Source: Hyphomicrobiales bacterium (GTDB lineage: Bacteria; Pseudomonadota; Alphaproteobacteria; Rhizobiales; Rhizobiaceae). From it: a stretch of DNA of 64,000 bases. Positions 33,027-41,743 of the stretch are shown here, piece by piece (the first letter of the stretch is position 1; every line of letters begins with the position of its first letter). The translations under genes were made by a program, and so were the position numbers. The notes beneath the pieces were generated by a model, which worked only from the letters and a program-made list of their open reading frames with translations, made no database searches and was not told where the DNA came from. The DNA lies in NCBI GenBank assembly GCA_900471925.1, contig UCGV01000002.1, positions 1-64,000 on the forward strand, in the 5' to 3' direction.

Positions 33027-33938
33027 ATGCAGAAAACGGGCCTGGTCGAGCTCAATGCGGTCGTCGCAGTCGCGGCGGCCCGAAATTTTCGCGCGGCGGC
33101 AAGCGAACTCGGCATGTCGAGCTCAGCGCTCAGCCATGCGGTGGCAGCGCTGGAGAGCCGGATCGGTGTGCGGCTGTTCAACCGCACCACCCGCAGCGTT
33201 TCGCTGACGGAGGCCGGCGAGCAGTTTCTGGAAAAGATCGGCCCGGCGCTGAAGGATATTTCGGCGGCAATGGAAGCGGCGACGCAGGCGCGGGCGACAC
33301 CCGCCGGGACACTACGGATCAACACATCGGAGGGCGGCGCCAGGAAGATCCTGATGCCGATCGTACTGGAATATGTGAGGCGTTTTCCCGAGGTGCATGT
33401 CGATATCGTCAGTGATGGCCGCATGATCGATATCGTCGCCGACAGTTTCGACGTCGGCCTGCGTCTCATCGAAACGGTGCCGCAGGATATGATCGCCGTG
33501 CCGCTAAAGGCCGAAGAGCGTTTCTTCGTCGTCGGCTCGCCTGCCTATTTCGAAAAACACGGCAAGCCACAGGCGCCGAACGACCTCCTCCATCACGATT
33601 GCCTGCGGCTCAGGTTGCCGAGCGGCACGGTCTATCGCTGGGAATTCGAGCGGCATGGGCAGGAAATCCGGCTCGACGTGAAGGGGCCGATGACACTGCA
33701 GAGCATGGACCTGATGCTGGAAGCGGCGGTCGGAGGCGCCGGACTTGCCTATATGACACGGCAGAATGTGGAGGCCGATGTCGCCGCCGGCCGGCTTGAG
33801 ACGGTGCTTGAAGACTGGACGCCGCCCTTTCCCGGTATCTGCCTCTATTATTCCGGCCACCGACACGTGCCGCCGACACTGCGCGCCTTTCTGGACGTGG
33901 CGCGGGAAATGACGAGAAAAGAAAACGGCCGCGGCTGA
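33027..33938 (+). CDS. LysR-family transcription regulator
   Basis: 303 residues, normal LysR length. HTH at about 5-65: NAVVAVAAARNFRAAASELG, SSSALSHAVAALESRIGVRLF, NRTTRSVSLTEAGEQFL. The effector domain ends with LYYSGHRHVPPTLRAFLDV. The NRTTRSVSLTEAG block and the end region are nearly shared with the second LysR protein of this cluster. AGGA lies just upstream of the ATG. Its likely target is the divergent SDR gene. Its stop codon lies inside a terminator stem. Confidence 0.87.
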   Translation: MQKTGLVELNAVVAVAAARNFRAAASELGMSSSALSHAVAALESRIGVRLFNRTTRSVSLTEAGEQFLEKIGPALKDISAAMEAATQARATPAGTLRINTSEGGARKILMPIVLEYVRRFPEVHVDIVSDGRMIDIVADSFDVGLRLIETVPQDMIAVPLKAEERFFVVGSPAYFEKHGKPQAPNDLLHHDCLRLRLPSGTVYRWEFERHGQEIRLDVKGPMTLQSMDLMLEAAVGGAGLAYMTRQNVEADVAAGRLETVLEDWTPPFPGICLYYSGHRHVPPTLRAFLDVAREMTRKENGRG

Positions 33939-33951
33939 ACCGCGGCCGTTT
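33923..33951. terminator. Bidirectional terminator between LysR and aldo/keto reductase genes
   Basis: Perfect 12-bp stem AAACGGCCGCGG/CCGCGGCCGTTT with a 5-nt loop. The A/T ends provide short U-tracts on both strands. It includes the LysR stop codon and lies 18 bp beyond the convergent reductase gene. Confidence 0.8.
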
Positions 33952-33968
33952 CATGCCTTGTCTTATGA

Positions 33969-34850
33969 TCAGGCGGCCTTGAAGAGCTTCTTGCCTTCGG
34001 CATCGAGGGCTTTGAATTCGTCATCCGAGAGCGTGATGTTCACAGCTGCGACGTTTTCTTCCAGATGCTTGACCTTGGACGTGCCGGGGATCGGCAGCAT
34101 GACGGGGCTGCGCTTCAGCACCCAGTCGAGCGCGATCTGGCTCGACGCCGCATTATGCTTCTTGGCGATCGTGTCGAGCAGCGAGCCCGGCTTTGCGAGA
34201 TCGCCGGCGGCCAGCGGATACCAGGGGATGAAGCCGATATTGTGCTTGGCGCAATAGTCGAGAACATCCTCGCTGGTGCGATCGACGAGATTGTAACGGT
34301 TCTGCACCGTCGCGACCTTGAAGACCTTGGAGGCGGCTTCGATGTCGGAAACCGAAACTTCGCTGAGACCCGCATGGCGGATCAGGCCGGAATCCAGCAG
34401 CGACTTGATCGTGTCAAACTGCTCCTTGGCCGGAACCTTGGGATCGATGCGGTGCAGCTGCCAGAGGTCGATCTGCTCGACGCCGAGATTGCGCAGGCTC
34501 TTGTGTACCTGCTGGATCAGATATTCCGGGCGGCCGAGCGGCAGCCAGATATTCGGACCGTGGCGCGTCAGGCCGCCCTTGGTGGCGACGACGAGGCCCT
34601 TCTTATACGGATGGAGCGCTTCCTTGATCAGCCATTCGGAAACGTCGGGGCCGTAGGAATCGGCCGTATCGATGAAGTTGATGCCGAGTTCCGGCAGACG
34701 CTTCAGCGTGCGGATCGATTCTGCATGATCCTTGGGATCACCCCAGATACCGTCACCGGTGATGCGCATGGCGCCGAAGCCCAGGCGGTTGACCTCCATA
34801 TCACCACCGATCTTGAAGGTACCGGATTTCGCTGCGTTATAATCAGTCAT
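33969..34850 (-). CDS. Aldo/keto reductase
   Basis: NADPH-dependent TIM-barrel oxidoreductase of 293 residues. The catalytic tyrosine lies in [10 protein letters not shown], the lysine in VVATKGGL and the histidine in LWQLHRID; cofactor-binding text near the end is [15 protein letters not shown]. The substrate is unknown. It follows the second SDR gene on the same strand with a 27-bp gap, so the two probably form an operon controlled by the LysR gene upstream of it. Confidence 0.87.
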   Translation of the reverse strand: MTDYNAAKSGTFKIGGDMEVNRLGFGAMRITGDGIWGDPKDHAESIRTLKRLPELGINFIDTADSYGPDVSEWLIKEALHPYKKGLVVATKGGLTRHGPNIWLPLGRPEYLIQQVHKSLRNLGVEQIDLWQLHRIDPKVPAKEQFDTIKSLLDSGLIRHAGLSEVSVSDIEAASKVFKVATVQNRYNLVDRTSEDVLDYCAKHNIGFIPWYPLAAGDLAKPGSLLDTIAKKHNAASSQIALDWVLKRSPVMLPIPGTSKVKHLEENVAAVNITLSDDEFKALDAEGKKLFKAA

Positions 34851-34877
34851 CGTCTTTTCCTCTCTTGGTCATTCAAA

Positions 34878-35717
34878 TCACTCAAAATCGGTGGAGCTGG
34901 AGACCTGCTCCCAGGCGTCAAATTCTGTCTTGAGAGAGCCGAGCTTCTCGCGAACGAGGCTGATCGCGTCACGCCCCAGCAAGAGATGGGCCGGCGGATT
35001 GTCGGATGCAATGAGCGTCAACATCGCAGCCGCAGCCTTTTTCGGGTCGCCAGGCTGGTTGCCGTTGCGTTCGAGGCGGCGCTGGCGCAACGGCTCGAAA
35101 ACCTCATCATAGTCAGCGATCGAGCGCTCCGCGCGCACCATCGAGCGGCCGGCCCAATCGGTGCGGAAACCTCCGGGCTCGACGGCCGTCACATGGATGC
35201 CGAAGCTTTTGACTTCCTTGCCGAGGCTTTCGGAAATGCCCTCGAGGGCGAATTTGCTGCCATGATAGAATGCAATGCCCGGCATGGTGATGATCCCGCC
35301 CATCGAGGTGACATTGAGGATATGGCCGCTGCGGCGCTTGCGCATATAGGGCAGCACCGCCTGCATGACAGCCACCGGGCCGAAAACATTCACTTCGAAC
35401 TGGTGGCGCAGCTCCTCCATCGTCGATTCCTCGACAAGGCCCTCATGGCCGTAGCCGGCATTATTGACGAGAACGTCGATCGGGCCGATCTCCTTTTCGA
35501 TTTCGGCGATTGCCGGCGCGATTGCGGCGGTATCGGTGACATCGAGCAGCTTGCCGGAAGCGAAACCGGGCTTCAGCGCATCGAACGCTTTGCGCGCTTC
35601 TTCATTGCGCAAGGTGCCGACCACCTTGTGTCCCTCGGCAAGGGCCGCCTCCGCTAGCGCGCGGCCGAAGCCGGTGGAAACACCTGTAATGAAAAGGATC
35701 TTGGACTTGGATGTCAT
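34878..35717 (-). CDS. Short-chain dehydrogenase/reductase
   Basis: Classical SDR of 279 residues. Motifs are TGVSTGFGRALAE (cofactor), NNAGYGHEG and the catalytic YHGSK, with VEPGGFRTDW after it. It resembles the SDR at 32.1 kb in length, NNAGYG motif and divergent LysR neighbour. GGAGCGAAGG precedes the ATG. It is probably the first gene of an operon with the aldo/keto reductase gene. Substrate not predictable. Confidence 0.85.
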   Translation of the reverse strand: MTSKSKILFITGVSTGFGRALAEAALAEGHKVVGTLRNEEARKAFDALKPGFASGKLLDVTDTAAIAPAIAEIEKEIGPIDVLVNNAGYGHEGLVEESTMEELRHQFEVNVFGPVAVMQAVLPYMRKRRSGHILNVTSMGGIITMPGIAFYHGSKFALEGISESLGKEVKSFGIHVTAVEPGGFRTDWAGRSMVRAERSIADYDEVFEPLRQRRLERNGNQPGDPKKAAAAMLTLIASDNPPAHLLLGRDAISLVREKLGSLKTEFDAWEQVSSSTDFE

Positions 35718-35845
35718 GGCCTTCGCTCCGTCTGACGGTTGATGGAGGGAAAGTAGGCCGCCGGGATAATTTCGATAACCTCATTAAATGGCGATGGCCT
35801 TTTTAGAGAAACTTATTAATCTCGATCTTGAAAACGGAGAATGGA

Positions 35846-36775
35846 ATGCGCCAGGACATGCTTGATGGCATGGTGACCTTTGTCGTCGTCGCCGAGGAAA
35901 AGAGCTTTTCAGCTGCCGCCATCCGGCTTGGCGTATCGCCATCCGCCATCAGCCAGACGATCAGCAAGCTGGAGAGCCGGCTGCGGCTGCCGCTTTTCAA
36001 CCGGACTACACGCAGCGTGAGCCTGACGGAAGCCGGCAGCCGCTATCTGGAGCGGGTGCTTCCCGCACTTGGCGAGCTTGCGGCTGCCAGCAAGGATCTC
36101 GATGCCGATGTCGGCCGGCCCGCAGGTCTGTTGCGGCTCAACGTGCTGCGCGCCGGCTATATGATCGCCATCCAGCCTCTGCTTCGCGATTTTCTGGAGG
36201 CCTATCCGGACATTCAGGTCGAGGTGAAGATGGAAGCGTCGATGAACGATATCGTCGCCGAAGGTTTTGACGCCGGTATCCGTTTCGGTGAGACCGTCGC
36301 CAAGGACATGGTGGCCATCGCGATCGGCCCGCCGATCACCGCCCATGTGATCGCTTCGCCTGATTATCTCGGCCGTCGCGGCATGCCGAAACATCCGCGC
36401 GACCTGTTGCAGCACGATTGCATCGGCTTTCGGTTCGTCACGAGCGGCCAGGTCGAGCGCTGGGAGTTCGAGAAGGATGGCGAGCGCATCGATATCACGT
36501 TGCATCCGCGGCTGATCCTCAACGATTCCGCCGCACTGACACAGGCGGCCCTCGACGGGATCGGCATTTCCTACATGATCAACGGCTATATCGAGCGGTT
36601 TCTGGAGGATGGCCGGCTGGTACGCATCCTTGCCGACTGGAGCCCGCCGCTCTCGGGTCTGACGCTCTATTATCCGGATCGGCGGCGCGTGCCGGCAAAG
36701 CTGCGCGCGCTCATCGATTTCCTCAGAAAACATCGATCCGAAGGACCGCCGGCGACGGAAAGCGTTATCGTCTAG
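35846..36775 (+). CDS. LysR-family transcription regulator
   Basis: 309 residues. HTH at about 5-65: MVTFVVVAEEKSFSAAAIRLG, SPSAISQTISKLESRL, NRTTRSVSLTEAGSRYL. The ending LYYPDRRRVPAKLRALIDF parallels the LysR protein at 33.0 kb. I use the ATG opening MRQDMLDGM because GGAG lies 6 nt upstream; an in-frame TTG six codons earlier is possible. It is divergent from the SDR/reductase operon. Its stop codon and that of the convergent TetR gene share the tetranucleotide CTAG. Confidence 0.86.
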   Translation: MRQDMLDGMVTFVVVAEEKSFSAAAIRLGVSPSAISQTISKLESRLRLPLFNRTTRSVSLTEAGSRYLERVLPALGELAAASKDLDADVGRPAGLLRLNVLRAGYMIAIQPLLRDFLEAYPDIQVEVKMEASMNDIVAEGFDAGIRFGETVAKDMVAIAIGPPITAHVIASPDYLGRRGMPKHPRDLLQHDCIGFRFVTSGQVERWEFEKDGERIDITLHPRLILNDSAALTQAALDGIGISYMINGYIERFLEDGRLVRILADWSPPLSGLTLYYPDRRRVPAKLRALIDFLRKHRSEGPPATESVIV

Positions 36776-37410
36776 ACTTTTGCCTGGTCGCCGAATTCGG
36801 CCAGCATCTTCCAGAGCTCACGAAATGTCTCGCGCGCGAAGACCTCCATCGAGACATCTGCGGCGCGCTGTCGCCAGAGTTCACCACCGATACGAAGGGC
36901 GCCGATGACGATCATCGACAGCAGGCGCATGCGCGCCCGGATCTCCTGATCGCTCCCCTCGCGAGCGATCAGCGCCTCCGTCAGCTTCTGCTCCAGCTTG
37001 GCATATTTGAGCTGATCGCGGGCCCTCAGCGTCGGCGTGCAGTGGATCAACTCACCAAGCGCCAGGGTGCGTTCGTCGGCGGCGGAAGCCATGACCGTAT
37101 CGATGAGCGCTTCCTCCACGGCCCTGACCGGAGATTCGCCTGACGGTCGCGCGGCAATCGCTGCCATCAGGCGGTCGGCAAAGGCATCCTGCCAGGCGAC
37201 AACCACCTCTTCCTTTGACGGGAAATAATCGAAGAAACTGCGCTTTGAGACGTCAGCGGCCTCTGTGATCTCCTCAATCGTGGTCGCGTCAAAGCCGCGC
37301 TCCAGAAAGAGGCTCATCGCCGCCTGCTCGATACGCTCGCGGGTCTGGCGACGCTTGCGCTCGCGCCTGCCCTCGACGGCTTCAGGCTGTGTCTGCTCGG
37401 TCATTTCCAT
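36772..37410 (-). CDS. TetR-family transcription regulator
   Basis: 212 residues. The N-terminal HTH is RERIEQAAMSLFLERGFDAT, EEITEAADVSKRSFFDYF, a clear TetR/AcrR domain; the remainder is a helical ligand domain with a C-terminal TetR_C-like part. It lies 10 bp after a phospholipid methyltransferase-like gene on the same strand and probably shares its promoter. No strong Shine-Dalgarno is visible, and two ATGs two codons apart are possible starts. The ligand is unknown. Confidence 0.83.
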   Translation of the reverse strand: MEMTEQTQPEAVEGRRERKRRQTRERIEQAAMSLFLERGFDATTIEEITEAADVSKRSFFDYFPSKEEVVVAWQDAFADRLMAAIAARPSGESPVRAVEEALIDTVMASAADERTLALGELIHCTPTLRARDQLKYAKLEQKLTEALIAREGSDQEIRARMRLLSMIVIGALRIGGELWRQRAADVSMEVFARETFRELWKMLAEFGDQAKV

Positions 37411-37420
37411 CAGCTGTCAT

Positions 37421-38086
37421 TCAGTCATCCGCTTCAGAGAAGCCGGCGATCTCCATATCCCCATCGCTGCTACGATATTTGAAGCGCTCGCGCGAGAGCT
37501 CAAGCGGCTTGCGGCGCGAAATCCGGTAAACGGATGCCGGCGGCAGGTTGCGGACGGTGCCGCCGATGCGCGTCGCCTTCAGGCCCAAGCGATCGAGGAT
37601 CGGGCGCGGCACGGGGCAACGCGGCCCATAGGTAAACTGATAGAAGGCGCCGCCGGCCCGCATATAGGTAAAGGCACCTGATAGTATCGAAGCGATCTTG
37701 CGCGGCGACATGGACAGAAGCGGGAGGCCGCTGACGACGGCACCAACCGGTTCGCCTTCGAAGATGTTTGCCTGCGCGAGATGGCCCGCATCCATCTGAA
37801 GGACGCGCGCATCGGGAAAACGCTTCTGCAGCGAGCCGATGAATTCGGGGCCATATTCGATGAGGGTGAGATCACTCTCGCTGATGCCACGCGCAAGCAG
37901 CGCGCGGGTGAAGACACCGGTGCCCGGCCCCAGCTCGATGATTGGACCATCCAGCGCGGCAATCTCACTGGTCATGATCCGCGCGAGCGAGTCACCTGAC
38001 GGCGCGATGGCGGCGACCCTCAGCGGGTTGCTCAGCCAGGAGCGGAAAAAATGCAGGAAATCGGAGAATGCACTGTTCGCGATCAT
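37421..38086 (-). CDS. SAM-dependent phospholipid N-methyltransferase-like protein (PmtA-like)
   Basis: 221-residue class I methyltransferase. The N-terminal segment FSDFLHFFRSWLSNPLRVAAIAPS is of the kind that anchors PmtA enzymes to membranes; the SAM-binding motif is IELGPGTGVFT, with LIEYGPEFIGSL after it. In rhizobia PmtA methylates phosphatidylethanolamine towards phosphatidylcholine, and several paralogues exist; some act on other substrates. I call it PmtA-like only. It is upstream of and probably cotranscribed with the TetR gene. Confidence 0.72.
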   Translation of the reverse strand: MIANSAFSDFLHFFRSWLSNPLRVAAIAPSGDSLARIMTSEIAALDGPIIELGPGTGVFTRALLARGISESDLTLIEYGPEFIGSLQKRFPDARVLQMDAGHLAQANIFEGEPVGAVVSGLPLLSMSPRKIASILSGAFTYMRAGGAFYQFTYGPRCPVPRPILDRLGLKATRIGGTVRNLPPASVYRISRRKPLELSRERFKYRSSDGDMEIAGFSEADD

Positions 38087-38209
38087 GATTATCCCACCTG
38101 TCTGAAATTCGATTGATTATCCATGTGACGATCTCCCGCAGCATGGCAATTCCAAGGCAGGCCCGTCAATCCATCGCCTTTGCACATATCTTTCCCATCA
38201 ACAGTTCGT

Positions 38210-38240
38210 GTATTTTTGTATCTATTGTATTTTTGCATCT
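38210..38240 (+). repeat. Tandem direct repeat upstream of the SDR pair
   Basis: GTATTTTTGTATCT and GTATTTTTGCATCT are repeated with a 17-bp period, about 40 bp before the first SDR start. The second unit runs into the palindrome GCATCTGATGC. The AT-rich character and spacing suggest a regulator-binding array in the promoter. Confidence 0.55.
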
Positions 38241-38280
38241 GATGCAATAATTACATCGTGAAAGTTTCTAGGAGTTGATG

Positions 38281-39189
38281 ATGGCGATTTGGACCGCGAA
38301 AGACATGCCCCGGCAGGACGGGAAACGCGTTCTGGTAACGGGAGGCCCTTCCGGTATCGGATTCCAGGTGGCGCGCAGGATGGCTGAAAAGGGTGCGCGC
38401 GTGATGATCGCCGGCCGTGACGCCGCCAAGGGCGAGCAGGCGCTGAAGGAATTGCGACGGATGGTTCCAAACGGCGATTTCAGCTTCGGTGCGGTGGATC
38501 TCGCCAGCCTCGCTTCGATCGAGATTTTCGCCCGCGATCTTCTGAACGACGGCGAACCGCTTGATATGCTTTTCAATGTCGCCGGTGTGATGCTGATCCC
38601 CCAGCGGCAACTGACGGCAGATGGTTTCGAGATGCATATGGGCACGAATTTCCTCGGTCCCTTCGCTCTCTCCGGCCGGCTTCTTCCGCTTCTGTCCCAG
38701 AGCAAGGGGCGCGTCATCACGGTGAGCGCCCGCGCGGCGCAATGGTACAAGCTCGACACCGATGATCTTCAGTCGGAAAGATCCTATCGGCCGATGCGCG
38801 CTTATGGCCTTTCCAAGCTCGCCGACGTGCTGTTTGCCCTTGAGCTCAACAGGCGTGCTGCCGGTGCCGGCATCGCCAGCCTTGCCGTCGATCCGGGCAC
38901 GGCGAACACGGCGCTGCAACGGCATGCTCCAGGGGCTATGCAGGTTCTCTCTCAGGGGCTCATCAATGTCATCGGTTACCCGCTCGACCGGGTCGCCGAC
39001 ACGATCGCTTATGCGGCGACAGTCCCGGATATCAGGCCTGATACCTATATCGGTCCGACGACGATGATCCAGTCTTGCGGATCACCGGGACCAATCGCGC
39101 TGCCGAAGCAGGCGGCAGATGCGACTTTGCGTGAGACGCTCTGGCAAAGGGCCGAGGCCCTGACAGGCGTGAGCTACAGACTGCATTAA
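38281..39189 (+). CDS. Short-chain dehydrogenase/reductase (retinol-dehydrogenase-like)
   Basis: 302-residue SDR. The cofactor motif is VTGGPSGIGFQ and the catalytic motif YGLSK, but the usual NNAG reads NVAG. The N-terminus (WTAKDMPRQDGKRVLVTG) matches the next gene product, so the two are tandem paralogues of the retinol dehydrogenase/protochlorophyllide reductase-like SDR branch. Two consecutive ATGs exist; the second lies 6 nt from AGGAG and is used here. The next gene starts 24 bp later. Confidence 0.82.
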   Translation: MAIWTAKDMPRQDGKRVLVTGGPSGIGFQVARRMAEKGARVMIAGRDAAKGEQALKELRRMVPNGDFSFGAVDLASLASIEIFARDLLNDGEPLDMLFNVAGVMLIPQRQLTADGFEMHMGTNFLGPFALSGRLLPLLSQSKGRVITVSARAAQWYKLDTDDLQSERSYRPMRAYGLSKLADVLFALELNRRAAGAGIASLAVDPGTANTALQRHAPGAMQVLSQGLINVIGYPLDRVADTIAYAATVPDIRPDTYIGPTTMIQSCGSPGPIALPKQAADATLRETLWQRAEALTGVSYRLH

Positions 39190-39212
39190 GGCCCGGAGAG
39201 GAGACGATTTCC

Positions 39213-40184
39213 ATGGCTGACTGGACAGCGAGGAACATACCGGACCAGACGGGCCGCATTGCGGTCATCACCGGCGCAACAAGCGGCATCGGCTATGAGA
39301 CGGCCAAGGCGCTGGCCGGGGCTGGAGCCCGCGTGATCATTGCATCGCGCAATGTGGAAAAGGGCGGCCGCGTGCTTGCGGATATCCGCGCGGCGCATGC
39401 CGGGGCCGAGGTGAGTTTCGAACCACTCGACCTTTCCAGCCTGGCATCGGTCGCAAACTGCGCCGCACGCCTCACGGCCTCGCTGCCGCGCATCGATCTG
39501 CTCATCAACAACGCCGGCGTGATGGCGATCCCGACACGACATGCGACCAAAGACGGTTTCGAAATGCAACTCGGCGCCAATTATATCGGCCATTTCGCGC
39601 TGAACCTGCGGCTGCTGCCCAAGATACTCTTGGGTCACGCGCCGCGCGTCGTGACCGTCAGCAGCCTCGCGCACCGCTCCGGCAAGATCAATTTCGACGA
39701 TCTGCAATGCGAGACGCGCTACGGTTACTGGTCGGCCTATGCACAGTCGAAGCTCGCGACGCTGATGTTCAGCCTGGAACTCGACCGCATCTCCAGAGCG
39801 GAAGGCTGGAATCTCATGAGCCTTGCTGCCCATCCGGGCTTTGCCGCAACCGGATTGCAGAGCACCGGCCCGCGCATGGGACGATCAGGCCCGAGCTGGC
39901 GGGAACGCTTCGGCACGATGCTGCAGCCCCTGCTCTCGCAAACGGCCGCCGCCGGCGCCTTGCCGACGCTGTTTGCAGCGACCTCGCCGGATGCGACAGG
40001 CGGCGTCATGTATGGTCCTGACGGTTTTTACGAGCTGCGCGGCTCACCGAGGCTCGCGAAGATCGTACCGGCAGCACAGGACAGGATGGTCTGGCGAAAG
40101 CTGTGGCAGGTTTCGGAGGATTTGACCGGCCTTGCGCTCGATACCGTGACCGAGGCCTTGCCGGAACGAAAAAGGCAGCCGTAA
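39213..40184 (+). CDS. Short-chain dehydrogenase/reductase (retinol-dehydrogenase-like), paralogue
   Basis: 323-residue SDR paralogous to its upstream neighbour. Motifs are ITGATSGIGYE, NNAGVMAIP and the catalytic YAQSK. The opening WTARNIPDQTGRIAVITG repeats the pattern of the first copy. Unlike that copy it keeps the complete NNAG motif, so if one of the pair has diverged it is the first. GGAGACG lies upstream of the ATG. A terminator overlaps its stop codon. Confidence 0.84.
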   Translation: MADWTARNIPDQTGRIAVITGATSGIGYETAKALAGAGARVIIASRNVEKGGRVLADIRAAHAGAEVSFEPLDLSSLASVANCAARLTASLPRIDLLINNAGVMAIPTRHATKDGFEMQLGANYIGHFALNLRLLPKILLGHAPRVVTVSSLAHRSGKINFDDLQCETRYGYWSAYAQSKLATLMFSLELDRISRAEGWNLMSLAAHPGFAATGLQSTGPRMGRSGPSWRERFGTMLQPLLSQTAAAGALPTLFAATSPDATGGVMYGPDGFYELRGSPRLAKIVPAAQDRMVWRKLWQVSEDLTGLALDTVTEALPERKRQP

Positions 40185-40199
40185 AGGCTGCCCTCTTTT
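40174..40199 (+). terminator. Rho-independent terminator after the SDR pair
   Basis: 7-bp stem GGCAGCC/GGCTGCC with loop GTAAA, then CTCTTTT. It includes the SDR stop codon. Confidence 0.78.
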
Positions 40200-40249
40200 C
40201 GCGGTAGGGACATCAGTCCCGCCCCCTCGCCTTATTCCCGAATGCTGCT

Positions 40250-40528
40250 TTAGTAATTGCAGCTCGAGCTGCTGGTCGGATTGAAGCGGAGGCCACAATC
40301 CATGTTGAGCGGCTTCTTGGGGCTCAGCTGGTACGGCACGGAGCTCTTGGAGGAACCGTTGACCGAGCCGGTCGTGCGGGGTTCCTGGCGAGCGTCGGTG
40401 CTCTTGTGCTGCTTGACGACCTGCTGCTGCGGCTGAGCCGGTGCGGCGTTGGCGGATGCAAAGGCCGAAACACTGACGATTGCGCCAAAGGCTACGGCCA
40501 CGAGGCCATTCTTCACTACGTTGATCAT
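40250..40528 (-). CDS. Small exported protein with a C-terminal cysteine pair
   Basis: 92 residues. A signal peptide (about 1-28, ending ASANA) precedes a short polar chain rich in Q, K and S. The C-terminus has two cysteines 12 apart (MDCG...SSCNY), possibly a disulfide in the periplasm. The motif TTGSV recurs as TTGSI in the next small protein. AAGGAG 8 nt upstream supports the start. I do not recognise a domain; similar small exported proteins are common and uncharacterised in Rhizobiales. Confidence 0.7.
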   Translation of the reverse strand: MINVVKNGLVAVAFGAIVSVSAFASANAAPAQPQQQVVKQHKSTDARQEPRTTGSVNGSSKSSVPYQLSPKKPLNMDCGLRFNPTSSSSCNY

Positions 40529-40646
40529 TTTTTCTCTCCTTGGGAGGATTGTTGGAATTTACGCCAAGGAGCTAGGAAGCGGAATTGTCATATTCTACTG
40601 CGCTGCAACAGCAATCACGGATACGTGAGAGGCGGTTGCGACCAAG

Positions 40647-40674
40647 AAAAAGGCGGCTTTTGGCCGCCTTTTTA
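40647..40674. terminator. Bidirectional terminator downstream of a small exported gene
   Basis: Stem AGGCGGC/GCCGCCT (core GGCGGC) with a 5-nt loop, flanked by AAAAA on one side and TTTTT on the other. It lies 10 bp after the minus-strand gene that ends at 40684. Confidence 0.82.
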
Positions 40675-40683
40675 TTTGCCGGC

Positions 40684-41055
40684 TTAATAGCCGTTATCGC
40701 AGGGCATACTGCCGGGGCCGATCGATCCACTAAACGTGGGGTTGCACATGGTCGGAGACTCAGGCTTGTTCAGCGGTTCGCGGACAATCGAGCCCGTCGT
40801 GTCTGCGGCGACGCCGAACGCAGCAAGCGGATACCAGAAGCCATCGGAGTGACGGCGGGTACCGGGGCGTTCCGTGCGAGTGCCGTGATAGCCATGCCAA
40901 TAGCCGGCATGTGCTTTATATTGCACCATTTCTACGTTCGACGGAACCGGGGTCTGGTTCTGCAGAACGGGCGCCGCCAGCGCGGGAACGGTAGTCGAGA
41001 GGGCGAGAAGAGCGCTGAACGCAATGGCGGAAGGGGCGAGAAGAAGCATTTTCAT
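40684..41055 (-). CDS. Small exported protein, YWHGYHG-containing
   Basis: 123 residues. A signal peptide (about 1-27, ending VPALA) precedes APVLQNQTPVPSNVEMVQYK. The central aromatic/histidine segment YWHGYHGTR is of a kind seen in exported rhizobial proteins. The C-terminus carries two cysteines 15 apart (MCNP...PCDNGY). AAGGAGGG lies 7 nt before the ATG, a strong site. No function is recognised. It shares the TTGS motif and cysteine-pair ending with its downstream neighbour. Confidence 0.7.
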   Translation of the reverse strand: MKMLLLAPSAIAFSALLALSTTVPALAAPVLQNQTPVPSNVEMVQYKAHAGYWHGYHGTRTERPGTRRHSDGFWYPLAAFGVAADTTGSIVREPLNKPESPTMCNPTFSGSIGPGSMPCDNGY

Positions 41056-41258
41056 GATAAACCCTCCTTACTGGATTTACGTATGAAAAATGCGTTCATG
41101 GCGCGTGAAGTTCCATCATCACACGCAGGTTCCTATACTCGTGATTGCAGGCGATCCGGCGTGATAAATAGGCCGGAAAAAATCAAATTTGGTGATTTTG
41201 CGCCTGCAGCATGGCCGCACGCCTGCGACATTTCATCCGCCGTGTGAATGCAGCGTTC

Positions 41259-41573
41259 TCAATTCGCATACAAAGGACGATAGCCCTGGCTGGCGATGCA
41301 GGAAACATACTGACGGTGCGCCGCACCGCTGGCATTCGTTTCCCTTTCCATCGCATCGCGGTGGCCGGTCAGCTGGGCGCGCAGGTCATACTGCTTGTTG
41401 GACTCGTCATACATGGCGTTCGCATCGGACATGCAGAGGCCGTGAGCGATATCAGGCGGATTGACCGGCGAAGCGACAGGCACGAGCACCGGCGCATTGG
41501 CACGGTCAATACAGCCGGCAAGAGCCGCCATCATCGCGACGAGAGCCACCGCACCAATAATTCCCGTCTTCAT
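41259..41573 (-). CDS. Small lipoprotein
   Basis: 104 residues. A lipoprotein signal ends in the lipobox LAGC with the acylated cysteine at position 21. The mature part contains VPVASPVNPPDIAHGLCMSD and a polar helix rich in N, D, Q and R; two more cysteines follow. GGAGG lies 5 nt before the ATG opening MKTGIIGAV. No domain is recognised. It lies in a group of three minus-strand envelope genes. Confidence 0.68.
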   Translation of the reverse strand: MKTGIIGAVALVAMMAALAGCIDRANAPVLVPVASPVNPPDIAHGLCMSDANAMYDESNKQYDLRAQLTGHRDAMERETNASGAAHRQYVSCIASQGYRPLYAN

Positions 41574-41743
41574 GCAATCCTCCGGCCCTTGGCCTGACAT
41601 ATCCATCGCTTCTGCAGATAGACGGCGAAGGTTGCGCGAAACTAGGCAAGAGGGTGGGAAGCCGTGTTATCGTGGCGCGGATCAGATCTTGAGGCCGGTT
41701 CCGTAGGCATACCCGACCTCCCCTATCTTACCGGAGCTTCAGA

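Noticed and set aside
41056..41180. GGAAC motifs upstream of the small exported gene at 40.7-41.1 kb, possible EcfG promoter
   Set aside because: Neither copy has CGTT at 16-17 nt spacing; the nearest partner is CGCA at 15 nt.
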